Source: Rhizobiales bacterium CCH10-E5
GTDB taxonomy: Bacteria; Pseudomonadota; Alphaproteobacteria; Rhizobiales; Beijerinckiaceae
DNA length: 64,000 nucleotides
Assembly (NCBI GenBank): GCA_001556125.1
Contig: LSIG01000176.1
Location: forward strand, 11,791-75,790
Direction: 5' to 3'
The first letter of the stretch is position 1. Each line of letters opens with the position of its first letter. The notes beneath the pieces are model-generated. The model worked only from the letters and a program-made list of their open reading frames with translations. It had not been told where the DNA came from and did not search any database. Shown in pieces: positions 18,973 to 28,101 of the stretch. The translations under genes were made by a program, and so were the position numbers.

Positions 18973-20136
18973 TTGACCAGAGCCCTCGCCCTCCTCAACG
19001 ACAAGCGCGTGCGCGACGTGGTCTATCAGGCCGCGCTGCTGCTCGGGCTCGCGGCCCTGACCGTGTTCTTCGTGCGCAACGCCTCGGAGAACATGGTCAA
19101 GGCCGGCATCGCCTCGGGCTTCGACTTCCTCTGGCGCAATGCCGGCATCGACGTGCCCTTCGTGCTGACGGGCTACACCCGCTCCAGCACCGTGCTCGAC
19201 CTGTTCTGGGCCGGCGTCGCCAACACCATGCTGGTGACGATCGTCGCCATCGTGCTCGCAACCCTGCTCGGCTTCCTCGTCGGCATCGCGCGGCTGTCCT
19301 CGCACTGGCTGCTATCGACCCTCGCCGGCGCCTATATCGAGTTCGTCCGCAACATCCCGCTGCTGTTCTTCGTGCTGTTCTGGTATTTCGGCGTCATCGC
19401 CGCCCTGCCGGCCCCGCGCGACAGCGTCAGCGTCTTCGGCGTCGCCTTCCTCAACAACCGCGGCCTCACCATCCCGCTCCCTGAGGCGCCCGCCGTGTTC
19501 CGCTGGGCGGTCGCGGCGGTCCTTCTGTCCTGGATCGCCCAGGCGCTGGTCGCCGCCTGGGCCCGTCGCCGCAAGGAGCGCACGGGACAGGACGCGCCGG
19601 TTCTGGCGGTCGGTGTCGGGCTTGTGCTGCTTCTGCCGGCGCTCGCCGTGACCTGGGCGAGCCTGGCGACGGGCTGGGACGTGCCCGTGCTGCGCGGCTT
19701 CAACTACCGGGGCGGCTTCGTCGTGATCCCCGAATTCGTCGCCCTGCTGGCGGCGCTCGTCACCTATACGGCGGGCTTCATCGCGGAGATCGTGCGCGGC
19801 GGCATTCAGGCCGTGCCTCACGGGCAGACCGAGGCCGCGGCCGCGCTCGGCCTGCGTCCGGGTCGCATCCTGCGCCTCGTCGTCATTCCGCAGGCGCTGC
19901 GGGTGATGATCCCGCCGCTGACCAACCAATATCTCAACGTGCTGAAGAACTCGTCCTTCGGTGCAGCCATCGCCTATCCCGACGTGGTCAGCCTGTTCAT
20001 GGGCTCGGCGCTCAACAACACCGGCCAGGCGATCGAGATCATCGCGATGACGCTCGCCGTCTATCTCGTCATCGGGCTCGCCGTCTCGGCCTTCATGAAC
20101 TGGTACAACGCCCGCATCGCCCTGGTGACGCGATGA
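18973..20136 (+). CDS. aapQ: General L-amino-acid ABC transporter permease AapQ
   Basis: The 387-aa inner-membrane permease of the HisM/GlnP type is of the long Aap/Bzt form. The N-terminus LLNDKRVRDVVYQ is typical of AapQ. The EAA loop that contacts the ATPase reads EAAAALGLRPGRILRLVVIP (about residues 280-299). The usual FVRNIPLLFFVLFWYFG segment is present. The start is a TTG (18973), with GTG at 19009 as an alternative. The stop overlaps aapM by 4 bp (ATGA), so both permease subunits are made together as a heterodimer. Confidence 0.93.
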   Translation: MTRALALLNDKRVRDVVYQAALLLGLAALTVFFVRNASENMVKAGIASGFDFLWRNAGIDVPFVLTGYTRSSTVLDLFWAGVANTMLVTIVAIVLATLLGFLVGIARLSSHWLLSTLAGAYIEFVRNIPLLFFVLFWYFGVIAALPAPRDSVSVFGVAFLNNRGLTIPLPEAPAVFRWAVAAVLLSWIAQALVAAWARRRKERTGQDAPVLAVGVGLVLLLPALAVTWASLATGWDVPVLRGFNYRGGFVVIPEFVALLAALVTYTAGFIAEIVRGGIQAVPHGQTEAAAALGLRPGRILRLVVIPQALRVMIPPLTNQYLNVLKNSSFGAAIAYPDVVSLFMGSALNNTGQAIEIIAMTLAVYLVIGLAVSAFMNWYNARIALVTR

Positions 20137-21182
20137 GCGCGGCCTCCGTCTCCCTCTGGCGCCGGCGCCTGTTCGGCACGCCCGCCACGGCGGTCGTCAC
20201 CCTGCTGCTGGCGGCGGCCATCGCCTGGCTGGCGATCCCGATCATCCGCTGGGCGCTGATCGATGCGAGCTGGAGCGGCACGACGCGCGCCGACTGCGCG
20301 GCCGGCGGCGCCTGCTGGGTCTTCGTCAAGGCCCGCTTCGGCCAGTTCATGTACGGGCTCTACCCGCAGGGCGAGCGCTGGCGCGCCGATCTCGCCGGCA
20401 TCCTCTTCGCGCTCGCCACCGCCGCCATCGTCCTCGCGCCGCCATGGCTGCGGCTGAAGACGGCGATTGCGGCGCTGGTCGTGCTGCCGCCTCTCGGGAT
20501 CTGGCTTCTCGCGGGTGGTTTTGGACTGCGGCCGGTCGAGACCCGCGAATGGGGCGGGCTGATGCTGACCCTGTTCATCTCGGTCTATGCCAGCCTGATC
20601 GCGATCCCGCTCGGCATCCTGCTCGCGCTCGGCCGGCAGTCGCAGCTGAAGGTGGTCCGGCTGGTCAGCGTGCTCTTCATCGAGTTCTGGCGCGGCGTGC
20701 CGATCATCGCGGTGATCTTCCTCGCCTCGCTCCTGCTGCCGCTGATCCTGCCCGGCGGCGTCGGCATCGACCGGCTGGCGCGCGCCGTCATCGGTCTCGG
20801 CCTCGTCATCGCCGCCTATATGGCGGAAGCGGTGCGCGGCGGCCTGCAGGCGCTTCCGCCTGGCCAGCGCGAGGCCGCGACCGCGCTCGGCCTGACCTAC
20901 TGGAAGGCGACCGGGCTGATCATCCTGCCCCAGGCGCTGCGCATCTCGCTGCCGGCGATGACCAACGAGTTCATCGCGCTGGTGAAGAACACCACGCTCG
21001 TGCTGGTGGTCTCGATCCTCGACCTGCTCGGAATCGCCCAGGCCTCGCTGGCCGACCCCGCCTGGGTCGGCATGAACATGGAAGCCTATGTCTTCTCGGG
21101 CTCGATCTACTGGCTGATCTGCTTCGCCCTCTCGCGCTGGAGCCGCCATCTCGAAATGCTGGGCCGGCGCCAGCATCGCTGA
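20133..21182 (+). CDS. aapM: General L-amino-acid ABC transporter permease AapM
   Basis: The 349-aa permease subunit pairs with AapQ. It has several membrane helices, a FWRGVPIIAVIFLASLLLP segment and the EAA loop EAATALGLTYWKATGLIILP (about 248-267). The C-terminal SIYWLICFALSRWSRHLE is usual for AapM. Instead of aapP, the ATPase gene that normally follows, a terminator and the convergent gcrA gene come next, so the ATP-binding subunit must be encoded elsewhere. Length and start, coupled to the aapQ stop, match the family. Confidence 0.93.
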   Translation: MSAASVSLWRRRLFGTPATAVVTLLLAAAIAWLAIPIIRWALIDASWSGTTRADCAAGGACWVFVKARFGQFMYGLYPQGERWRADLAGILFALATAAIVLAPPWLRLKTAIAALVVLPPLGIWLLAGGFGLRPVETREWGGLMLTLFISVYASLIAIPLGILLALGRQSQLKVVRLVSVLFIEFWRGVPIIAVIFLASLLLPLILPGGVGIDRLARAVIGLGLVIAAYMAEAVRGGLQALPPGQREAATALGLTYWKATGLIILPQALRISLPAMTNEFIALVKNTTLVLVVSILDLLGIAQASLADPAWVGMNMEAYVFSGSIYWLICFALSRWSRHLEMLGRRQHR

Positions 21183-21201
21183 GGCCGCGTCCACGCAACG
21201 A

Positions 21202-21227
21202 AAAAGCCGGCCTCGCGGCCGGCTTTT
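21202..21227. terminator. Bidirectional rho-independent terminator
   Basis: The stem AAAAGCCGGCC / GGCCGGCTTTT closes a TCGC loop, with A and T runs on the two sides. It sits between the convergent aapM and gcrA genes and can stop transcription from both. Confidence 0.88.
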
Positions 21228-21251
21228 CTGCATCAGACGAAGGCGCTGCGC

Positions 21252-21809
21252 TCAGGCGCGAACCTTGCTGCGATCGCGGCGGCGGTCTGCCGCCGGCTGA
21301 TAGGCGATGCGGGAATGGTAGCTGCAATAGGGCAGGCCGGTCTGCGAGCGGCTGCCGCAAAAGCGGAACTCCGCGGTCGTCGGGTCACCCATCGGCCAGC
21401 GGCACATATATTCGCGCAGATCCATGATGGTGACCCGCTCCGAGAACGGGATCACCACATCCTCCGACGGTGCAGGCTCCGGCTCGGCCTGGGCCTCCGG
21501 CTCGGGCGCATATTGCGGCGCGAGCGCATTAGCGCCGCGCGTCATCGCGCCCGGATTGGACGACGGGCCGCCCATCGGATGGCTCGGCGAGCGGGTCGGG
21601 GCCTTGCGGGGGGCGGCCGCGCGCGGGGTACTTGCGGCGGCCGGGTTCTTGGCGCGCCCGGAGAGGCCGAGGCGATGGACCTTTCCGATCACGGCGTTGC
21701 GGGTCACGCTGCCGAGCTCGGCGGCGATCTGGCTGGCGCTGAGCCCGTCGCTCCAGAGCTTCTTCAAAAGCTCGACGCGCTCTTCCGTCCATGCTCCGGC
21801 TTCGTTCAT
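21252..21809 (-). CDS. gcrA: Cell-cycle regulator GcrA
   Basis: The 185-aa alphaproteobacterial GcrA binds sigma70 RNA polymerase and DNA methylated at GANTC by CcrM, and activates cell-cycle genes. The N-terminal helix-turn-helix reads WTEERVELLKKLWSDGLSAS followed by the QIAAELG and TRNAVIGKVHRLGLSGR stretches. A Pro/Ala-rich linker (about 55-120) leads to the sigma-binding C-terminal domain with CRWPMGDP and FRFCGSRSQTGLPYCSYHSR. The ATG at 21809 (MNEAGAWTEER) has an AGGTGA upstream and matches family N-termini; a longer in-frame reading to 22151 lacks conservation. Upstream lies a dense set of GANTC sites. Confidence 0.96.
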   Translation of the reverse strand: MNEAGAWTEERVELLKKLWSDGLSASQIAAELGSVTRNAVIGKVHRLGLSGRAKNPAAASTPRAAAPRKAPTRSPSHPMGGPSSNPGAMTRGANALAPQYAPEPEAQAEPEPAPSEDVVIPFSERVTIMDLREYMCRWPMGDPTTAEFRFCGSRSQTGLPYCSYHSRIAYQPAADRRRDRSKVRA

Positions 21810-22371
21810 CGGCTCACCTGTCATCTCGGCCGGCCCCTGGCGGAGCCGTCCTATGGGCGGATCGTGGCGGAATCCGATATCCCCGGCGCCCGTCGAAGAC
21901 GGGAGCCGTGACAGTCGAAACTGACGGATACTGGGGTCGCCGCACGAAATGTCGTATCTGACGAAGCCGACCCTACAAGATGCCCTGACTCGGCGACAAG
22001 AGTCGGCGAATCGGAAATCGCTTTTTCCCCAGTCGATTCGACGATCCGCCCGAAACCGAATCCTTTCGGCAACACTGCCTCCCGGCAGCGGAATCTGGGC
22101 CGGGCCGCTGCGGAATTGACAGAGGCGGCGCCCTTTAGCATAGTTCGGCAACGACGCCGCCGCCCTCTCGGGCGGCGCTTATGTTTTGCGGATCAGGGCT
22201 TTGCAGCGATGCGGATGACGGCGCGACGAGAAACCGGACTCTGGCTGCGACGATAACGTCGTCGCCGGGTCGCGTTCGGCTGCCACCCTTTTGGCGCCGT
22301 CTCGCCCGGACCACCGTTTTCAGTCCGGCGCCATTCCGTTTTCACCATCGCCGTCGCGAGGATCGCATCCC
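21810..22371. promoter_or_regulatory. gcrA/argD divergent region with GANTC cluster
   Basis: This 562-bp gene-free stretch holds eight GANTC sites (first base at 21870, 21987, 22000, 22008, 22035, 22058, 22091 and 22237), six of them within 109 bp. At this GC content about one per 320 bp is expected by chance. It also has a GC hairpin near 22153-22172 (CGCCGCCC / GGGCGGCG with a TCTC loop) not followed by a T run, and a likely argD promoter. GANTC is the CcrM target, and GcrA acts at methylated GANTC, so feedback control of gcrA is a reasonable inference. Confidence 0.7.
22116..22144 (+). promoter_or_regulatory. Candidate sigma70 promoter for argD operon
   Basis: A perfect TTGACA (22116-22121) is followed 17 bp later by CATAGT (22139-22144), which matches TATAAT at four of six bases. 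It points toward argD, leaving a leader of about 220 nt that contains a GC-rich hairpin. Confidence 0.5.
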
Positions 22372-23598
22372 ATGGCCTCTGCCCCCGTTTCCGCTTCCGC
22401 CGCTCCCTCCGTCCTGCTGCCGACCTATGCGCGCGCGCCCGTCGCCTTCGAGCGGGGCGAAGGTCCCTGGTCGATCACCGCCGACGGCACCCGCTATCTC
22501 GATTTCGGCGCGGGCATCGCGGTCAATGCGCTCGGCCACGCCCATCCGCATCTGGTCGAGGCCCTGACGACCCAAGCCGGGAAGATCTGGCACACCTCCA
22601 ACCTCTACACGATGCCGGAGGGCGAGAAGCTGGCGCGGCGCCTCTGCGAGGCGACCTTCGCGCAGCGCGTCTTCTTCGCCAATTCGGGGGCCGAGGCCAA
22701 TGAGGCCGCCATCAAGATGGCGCGGAAATACCATGCCGCGAAGGGCCATCCCGAGCGCTACCGCATCATCACCTTCGAGGGCGCCTTCCACGGCCGCACG
22801 CTGGCGACGATCGCGGCCGGCGGCCAGCAGAAATACATCGAAGGCTTCGGGCCCAAGGTCGACGGCTTCGACCAGGTCGCGTTCGGCGACCATGCGGCGC
22901 TCGAGGCCGCGATCACCGATGAGACGGCCGCGATCATGATCGAGCCGATCCAGGGCGAGGGCGGTCTGCGCTCGGTGCCGCCGCAATGCCTGCGCGGCCT
23001 GCGCACGCTCTGCGACGAGCGCGGGCTGCTGCTGATCTTCGACGAGATCCAGACCGGCGTCGGCCGGACCGGCAAGTTCTTCGCCCATGAGCTCTCGGGC
23101 GTCACGCCCGACATCATGTCGATCGCCAAGGGCATCGGTGGCGGCTTTCCGATGGGCGCCTGCCTCGCCACGGAAGAGGCTGCCTCTGGCATGACGCTGG
23201 GCACGCATGGCACGACCTTCGGCGGCAACCCGCTCGCCATGGCGGTCGGCAATGCGGTGCTGGACGTCGTGCTGGCGCCGGGCTTCATTGAGAAGGTCGG
23301 GCAGATCGCGCTGCGTCTGAAGCAGTCGCTGGCCGAGCTCAAGGACAGGCATCCGCAGGTCATCGCCGAAATCCGCGGCGAGGGCCTGATGCTCGGCCTG
23401 AAGCTGCACACGCCGAACACCGATTTCGTCACCGAGGCCCGCGCCGCCGGCCTTCTCGTCGTCGGCGCCGGCGACAATGTCGTGCGCCTGCTGCCGCCGC
23501 TGATCATCGGCGAGGCCGATGTCACTGAGGCCGTCGCGCGTCTCGACCGCGCCGCGAGCGCCGTCGAAGCCTCGCTGAAGCGGCCCGCGGCTGAATAG
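22372..23598 (+). CDS. argD: Acetylornithine aminotransferase
   Basis: This 408-aa class III PLP aminotransferase converts N-acetylglutamate semialdehyde to N-acetylornithine in arginine synthesis and often also serves in lysine synthesis. Seen are [20 protein letters not shown] (102-121), the cofactor Asp in [14 protein letters not shown] (221-234) and the PLP-lysine Lys253 in [25 protein letters not shown] precedes the C-terminal domain. The ATG at 22372 was chosen because the upstream extension has no family likeness. It is the first gene of argD-argF-hslO, an order widespread in Hyphomicrobiales. Confidence 0.95.
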   Translation: MASAPVSASAAPSVLLPTYARAPVAFERGEGPWSITADGTRYLDFGAGIAVNALGHAHPHLVEALTTQAGKIWHTSNLYTMPEGEKLARRLCEATFAQRVFFANSGAEANEAAIKMARKYHAAKGHPERYRIITFEGAFHGRTLATIAAGGQQKYIEGFGPKVDGFDQVAFGDHAALEAAITDETAAIMIEPIQGEGGLRSVPPQCLRGLRTLCDERGLLLIFDEIQTGVGRTGKFFAHELSGVTPDIMSIAKGIGGGFPMGACLATEEAASGMTLGTHGTTFGGNPLAMAVGNAVLDVVLAPGFIEKVGQIALRLKQSLAELKDRHPQVIAEIRGEGLMLGLKLHTPNTDFVTEARAAGLLVVGAGDNVVRLLPPLIIGEADVTEAVARLDRAASAVEASLKRPAAE

Positions 23599-23648
23599 AG
23601 CCGGCCCGCTCCGGCCCCGCCCCCATCAGGCAAGCGAAGGATGCGCCC

Positions 23649-24569
23649 GTGACGCGCCATTTCCTCGATCTCTCCGATTTCTCCGCGACCGAGTTGCGCG
23701 CGATCCTGCGCGCCGGCGAGGAGATCAAGGCCCGTCGCCGCACCCCGGCGGCCGCCGCCGACCGCCTGCTCGAGGGCAAGGTCGTCGCCATGGTGTTTGA
23801 ACAGCCATCCTTGCGCACCCGCGTCTCCTTCGATGTCGGGATCCGCGAACTCGGCGGCTCGCCGATGATGGTCACCGGCCGCGAGATCGAGCTCGGCGAG
23901 CGCGAGACCATCGCCGACACCGCCCGCGTGCTCTCGCGGTATGTCGACGCCATCATGATCCGCATGCTCGACCATGACGCCGTGGTCGAGATGGCGGAGC
24001 ATGCTACCGTTCCGGTGATCAACGGGCTGACCAAGCGCCAGCACCCCTGCCAGGTCATGGCCGACGTCATGACCTTCGAGGAGCGCAAGGGGCCGATCAG
24101 GGGCAAGCGCATCGCCTGGACGGGCGACACCAACAACGTGCTGACCTCCTGGATCCACGCCGCCGGTCGGCTCGATTTCGAACTCGCCATCGCGACGCCC
24201 GAGGAGCTGGCGCCGCCGCCGGCTCTGCTCGCCTGGGCGAAGGACCAGGGCGCCCGGCTGTCGCTGAGCACGAAGCCGGAAGCCGCCGTCGAGGGCGCCG
24301 ACTGCGTCATCACCGATTGCTGGGTCTCGATGGGCGACGAGGAAGGCACGCGTCACAACCTGCTGCGGCCCTACCAGGTCGATGAGCGCCTGCTCGGCCG
24401 GGCCGAGAAGGACGCGATCTTCATGCACTGCCTGCCGGCCAGCCGCGGCGAGGAGGTCACCGACGCCGTCATGGACGGCCCGCAATCGGCCGTCTTCGAC
24501 GAGGCCGAGAACCGCCTGCATGCGCAGAAGGGCATCCTCGCCTGGTGCTTCGGCGGGGTCTCCGCCTGA
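23649..24569 (+). CDS. argF: Ornithine carbamoyltransferase
   Basis: The 306-aa enzyme makes citrulline from ornithine and carbamoyl phosphate. The carbamoyl-phosphate site reads [11 protein letters not shown] (51-61); Leu55 stands where most OTCases have Thr in STRT, a position the general SxRT motif tolerates. [16 protein letters not shown] (125-140) and the ornithine loop HCLP (260-263) are intact. The start is a GTG at 23649. Its stop codon shares a base with the ATG of hslO (TGATG), so the two are coupled. With argD upstream and argE on the facing strand, this is the local arginine cluster. Confidence 0.95.
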   Translation: MTRHFLDLSDFSATELRAILRAGEEIKARRRTPAAAADRLLEGKVVAMVFEQPSLRTRVSFDVGIRELGGSPMMVTGREIELGERETIADTARVLSRYVDAIMIRMLDHDAVVEMAEHATVPVINGLTKRQHPCQVMADVMTFEERKGPIRGKRIAWTGDTNNVLTSWIHAAGRLDFELAIATPEELAPPPALLAWAKDQGARLSLSTKPEAAVEGADCVITDCWVSMGDEEGTRHNLLRPYQVDERLLGRAEKDAIFMHCLPASRGEEVTDAVMDGPQSAVFDEAENRLHAQKGILAWCFGGVSA

Positions 24570-25576
24570 TGGACGGCACTGACAGCGGCGCGGAGGTCTC
24601 GGCGCTGGACGATCGCGTCGTCCCCTTCACCGTGCCCGATCTCGACGTGCGCGGCCGTGTCGTGCGGCTCGGCAGCTCGATCGACACCATCCTCGCGCGG
24701 CACGGCTATCCCGACGCCGTGGCGCGCGTCCTCGGCGAGGCGGCGGCTCTGACCGTCCTGCTCGGCACGGCGCTGAAGTTCGAGGGCCGTTTCCAGCTCC
24801 AGACCAAGAGCGATGGGCCGATCTCGATGCTCGTCGTCGATTTCAACGCGCCGGATGTCTACCGCGCCGTCGCCCATTTCGATGCGGAGCGGCTGGCGGA
24901 GGCCGAGGCCGCGGGCCGGCTCTCGACGGGCGATCTGCTCGGCGAGGGCCACCTCGCCATGACGGTCGACCAGGGTTCCGTCGCCACGCGCTATCAGGGC
25001 CTCGTGGCGCTGACGCGCCAGAGCCTGGAAGAGGCGGCGCATCAGTATTTCCGCCAGTCCGAGCAGATTCCAAGCCGGGTACGCCTCGGCGTCGGTTCGA
25101 TCGTCACCGGGGAAGGCCGGCAATGGCGCGCCGGCGGGCTGCTCGTCCAGTTCATGCCGCATTCCATCGACCGGCTGCGGGCCGCCGACATTCATCCCGG
25201 CGACGCGCCGCAGGGCCACGAGATCCTTGCCTCTTCGGATCCGGACGGCATCGATGACGACGCCTGGACGGAAGCGCGCTCGCTCGTCGAGACGATCGAG
25301 GATCACGAGCTGCTCGATCCGCTGCTCGAGAGCGAGCGGCTGCTCTACCGCCTCTTCCACGAGCGCGGCGCCCGCGTCTTCGAGCCGGTGCTGGTCCGCG
25401 AGGAGTGCCGCTGCTCGCGCGAGCGTGTGCTCGGCATGCTCCGCGGGTTCTCGCCGGAGGATCGCAAGGCGATGGTCGCCGATGACGGGCAGCTCGCCGT
25501 GACCTGCGAATTCTGCTCGCGGCGTTATGTCTTTACACCCGGCGAGGTCGAGGACGGCATGTCCGCCGAAGCCTGA
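24569..25576 (+). CDS. hslO: Redox-regulated chaperone Hsp33
   Basis: The 335-aa holdase chaperone is switched on by oxidative unfolding. The N-terminal domain shows RVVRLGSSIDTILARHGYP, a VARVLGEAAALTVLLGTALKFEGRF-type core and QTKSDGPISMLVVDF. The C-terminal zinc switch is intact: ECRCSR followed about 30 residues later by CEFC, the CXC...CXXC tetrad whose cysteines form disulfides under stress. It is translationally coupled to argF. It is slightly longer than E. coli Hsp33 (292 aa) because of an extended head and tail. Confidence 0.95.
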   Translation: MDGTDSGAEVSALDDRVVPFTVPDLDVRGRVVRLGSSIDTILARHGYPDAVARVLGEAAALTVLLGTALKFEGRFQLQTKSDGPISMLVVDFNAPDVYRAVAHFDAERLAEAEAAGRLSTGDLLGEGHLAMTVDQGSVATRYQGLVALTRQSLEEAAHQYFRQSEQIPSRVRLGVGSIVTGEGRQWRAGGLLVQFMPHSIDRLRAADIHPGDAPQGHEILASSDPDGIDDDAWTEARSLVETIEDHELLDPLLESERLLYRLFHERGARVFEPVLVREECRCSRERVLGMLRGFSPEDRKAMVADDGQLAVTCEFCSRRYVFTPGEVEDGMSAEA

Positions 25577-25601
25577 TCGACGGCCGAAGGGAGCGGGATC
25601 G

Positions 25602-26321
25602 ATGACGCGCCCCATCACCACGATCGGCTTCGACGCCGACGACACCCTTTGGCAGAACGAGCGCTTCTTCCGCCTGACCGAGGGGCGCTTCGTCGCTTTG
25701 CTTGGTGCCCATGGCGCTGCGGCCGAAATCTCCGGGCGGCTGCTCGGGGCCGAGCGCCGCAACCTCGCCTTCTACGGTTTCGGCATTAAGGGCTTCGTGC
25801 TCTCGATGATCGAGACCGCGATCGAGATCACCGACGGCACCGTGCCGGCTTCCGTCATCGGCGAGATCCTCGCCGCCGGCCGCGAGATGGCGGCCCATCC
25901 GGTCGAGACCCTGCCGCAGGCGCGCGAGACGCTGGAGCGGCTCGCTTCTACGCATCGCCTTGTCCTGATCACCAAGGGCGATCTCTTCGACCAGGAGCGC
26001 AAGCTGGCGCAGTCCGGCCTCGGCGAGCTGTTCCACGGGGTCGAGATCGTCAGCGACAAGACGCCGGAGGTCTATCGCCGCATCTTCGAGCGGCATGGCG
26101 ACGGCCCGCAGCGCGCGATGATGGTCGGCAATTCGCTGAAATCGGACGTTCTGCCGGCGCTTGCCGCCGGCTCCTGGGCCGTCCACATCCCGCACGAGCT
26201 GACCTGGGCGCTGGAGCATGCCGAAGAGCCGGTCGGCGCGCCGCGCTATCGCCGCCTCTCCCGGCTGTCGGCGCTCGACGAACTGGTCGGGCTGATCGAG
26301 GCGGAGGCGGCGGCTGGATAG
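25602..26321 (+). CDS. HAD-superfamily hydrolase
   Basis: A 239-aa phosphatase-type protein. Motif I is FDADDTLW (nucleophile and general-acid Asp pair), motif II is the LITKGD segment, motif III is the Lys in KTPEVYRRIF, and motif IV lies in MMVGNSLKSDVLPALAAG. A helical cap separates motifs I and II. The substrate is unknown; similar proteins include YjjG-like nucleotidases and phosphoglycolate-phosphatase-like enzymes. An AAGGGAG site precedes the ATG at 25602, 25 bp after hslO, so it may belong to the argD operon. It converges with argE. Confidence 0.9.
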   Translation: MTRPITTIGFDADDTLWQNERFFRLTEGRFVALLGAHGAAAEISGRLLGAERRNLAFYGFGIKGFVLSMIETAIEITDGTVPASVIGEILAAGREMAAHPVETLPQARETLERLASTHRLVLITKGDLFDQERKLAQSGLGELFHGVEIVSDKTPEVYRRIFERHGDGPQRAMMVGNSLKSDVLPALAAGSWAVHIPHELTWALEHAEEPVGAPRYRRLSRLSALDELVGLIEAEAAAG

Positions 26322-26338
26322 GTCGCCGCCGCGCGGGC

Positions 26339-27514
26339 CTATCTCCGGCACTCCGCCATCAGCTTGCGCATGAAGGCCTCACCCGCGGCGAACTGCTCCA
26401 GCGTGATGTACTCGTCCGGCTGATGCGCCTGGTCGATCGAGCCCGGCCCGCAGACGATCGTCGGCAGCCCCGCGCGCTGGAAATGCCCGGCCTCCGTCGC
26501 ATAGGCGACCGCGATGGTCCGGTTGCGGCCGGCGAGCCGCATCACCAGCGTCTCGGCCTCCGAGCCCGGATCGGGCGCCAGCCCCGGCACATCCGAGCTC
26601 ATGACGGTCTCGATTGTCGCCGAGGGCGCGGACTTGCGCATGCGCTCCAGCACCTGCTGCGACAAAGCGGCGAAGCGCGCCGGCACGTCCTCGGGATCGG
26701 AGCCCGGCAGCGTGCGGACCTCCCAGGAGAGGTCGCAGCGATCGGCCAGGATGTTGCGGGCGATGCCGCCATGAAACTTGCCGACATGGACGGTGTCGTA
26801 GGGCGGATCGAAGCGCCCGCTGCCGTCGGGCCTGGCCTCCAGCTCGTCGGCCATCGCCACGAGCCCGGCCGAGAGCCGGATGCCGCCATGAACGGCACTC
26901 GCCCCCAGATGCGGCTTGGAGGAATGGGCGGCGACGCCGGTGATGGTGGTGAAGAAGGTGCGGATGCCCTTATGCGCGTCGGCGAGCTCGAGCGAGGTCG
27001 GCTCGCCGACGATGACGGCGCGGGGCTTCGGCAGATCCACGCCCATGCGGGCGATGCCGTCGACGACGCCGAGGCAGGTCACCTCCTCGTCATAGGAGAA
27101 GAAGAGGTGGATCGGCGTCTTGAGATCCGCCGCCAGGAAATCCGGCACGAGCGCCAGCGCCAGAGCGATGAAACCCTTCATGTCGACCGCGCCGCGGCCA
27201 TAGGCCTTGCCATCCTCGATATGCAGCGTGAACGGGTCGCGGCTCCAGGCCTGGCCCTCCACCGGCACCACGTCGGTATGCCCCGAGAGCAGGATGCCGC
27301 CCCGGTCCTGGGGACCGATCGTGGCGAACAGCGCCGCCTTGTCGCCGGTGGCGTTCGGGATGCGGATCGAGGAGACGCCCCAGCCCGCGAGATAGTCCTC
27401 GACGAAGGCGATCAGCTCCAGATTGGATTTGTGGCTCACCGTATCGAAGGCGACGAGCCGGACGAGCATGTCGAGCGGCGCCAGGCGCTGGCCCGTGGAG
27501 GCGGACAGGGTCAA
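26339..27514 (-). CDS. argE: Acetylornithine deacetylase
   Basis: The 391-aa M20-family zinc hydrolase removes the acetyl group from N-acetylornithine. Metal and catalytic motifs are visible: SGHTDVVPVEG with His79 and Asp81, YGRGAVDMKGF with the bridging Asp, FSYDEEVTCLG with the Glu pair, GEPTS and, near the C-terminus, IVCGPGSIDQAHQPDEYI with the last ligand His. Its start overlaps the apaG stop by 4 bp. Some members act on N-formylglutamate or succinyl-diaminopimelate, but the arg neighbours support ArgE. Confidence 0.93.
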   Translation of the reverse strand: MTLSASTGQRLAPLDMLVRLVAFDTVSHKSNLELIAFVEDYLAGWGVSSIRIPNATGDKAALFATIGPQDRGGILLSGHTDVVPVEGQAWSRDPFTLHIEDGKAYGRGAVDMKGFIALALALVPDFLAADLKTPIHLFFSYDEEVTCLGVVDGIARMGVDLPKPRAVIVGEPTSLELADAHKGIRTFFTTITGVAAHSSKPHLGASAVHGGIRLSAGLVAMADELEARPDGSGRFDPPYDTVHVGKFHGGIARNILADRCDLSWEVRTLPGSDPEDVPARFAALSQQVLERMRKSAPSATIETVMSSDVPGLAPDPGSEAETLVMRLAGRNRTIAVAYATEAGHFQRAGLPTIVCGPGSIDQAHQPDEYITLEQFAAGEAFMRKLMAECRR

Positions 27515-27903
27515 TGGAGGACCTTCTTCACATAAGGGGAATCGAGCGGAAACAACGGCACCTCGACATCGAAGATCGTGCCGTCCTCCGCCAGCATGGC
27601 ATAGAAGCCGCGCATCGAGCCGTCCGGCGTCATCAGCGGGCAGCCGGAGGTGTAGCTGTAGCTCTCGCCCGGCCGCAGCACCGGCTGCTGCCCGACGACG
27701 CCCTCGCCGCGCACCTCATGGACCTCGCCCCGGCCGTCGGTGATGAACCAGTGCCGGCTCATCAGCTGCACGGTCTGCGCCGAGAGATTGAGGATCTCGA
27801 TGGTATAGGCCCAGAAATAGCGGCCCTGTGCCGGGGAGGATTCGCCCTCCATGAAGCTCGGCACGGCGGTGACCCGCACGCCCTGCGTCTCAGCCTGATA
27901 CAT
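27511..27903 (-). CDS. apaG: ApaG-domain protein (CorD/Co2+-Mg2+ efflux associated)
   Basis: The 130-aa protein consists of one ApaG beta-sandwich. Key stretches are AVPSFMEGESSPAQGRYFWA, YTIEILNLSAQTVQLMSRHW, ITDGRGEVHEVRGEGVVGQQ, LRPGESYSYTSGCPLMTPDG and MRGFYAM. ApaG is linked genetically to cobalt resistance and Ap4A metabolism, but its molecular role is unresolved. It is the first gene of an apaG-argE pair with coupled translation and is divergent from dcd. Confidence 0.95.
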   Translation of the reverse strand: MYQAETQGVRVTAVPSFMEGESSPAQGRYFWAYTIEILNLSAQTVQLMSRHWFITDGRGEVHEVRGEGVVGQQPVLRPGESYSYTSGCPLMTPDGSMRGFYAMLAEDGTIFDVEVPLFPLDSPYVKKVLH

Positions 27904-28101
27904 CGCGAACGGCTCCGTCCCTGATGCGCCCGGCCCGGCGGGCCGCAGACTTGTTAGCGACGCCGGGGCGGAAGGGTCAATGCCGGGGCCGGTCAATCTC
28001 GCGTGGACAACCCGCTTCCGCGCATCCTCGCGGCGGCGTCCGCGCTTGGCCTTTGCGTCGGGCTTCGCTAGGCGTGACCGATTGTCCTTCCGGGATTTCG
28101 C

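Noticed and set aside
22153..22172. GC hairpin in the argD leader considered as a terminator or riboswitch
   Set aside because: There is no T run after the stem, no alternative pairing or leader peptide rich in Arg codons could be found, and no known riboswitch core is visible.
23799..23823. SLRTR in place of STRTR in ArgF considered as a loss of activity or a different carbamoyltransferase
   Set aside because: The second position of the SxRT motif varies in the superfamily, and all other ornithine-carbamoyltransferase motifs, including HCLP, are intact.
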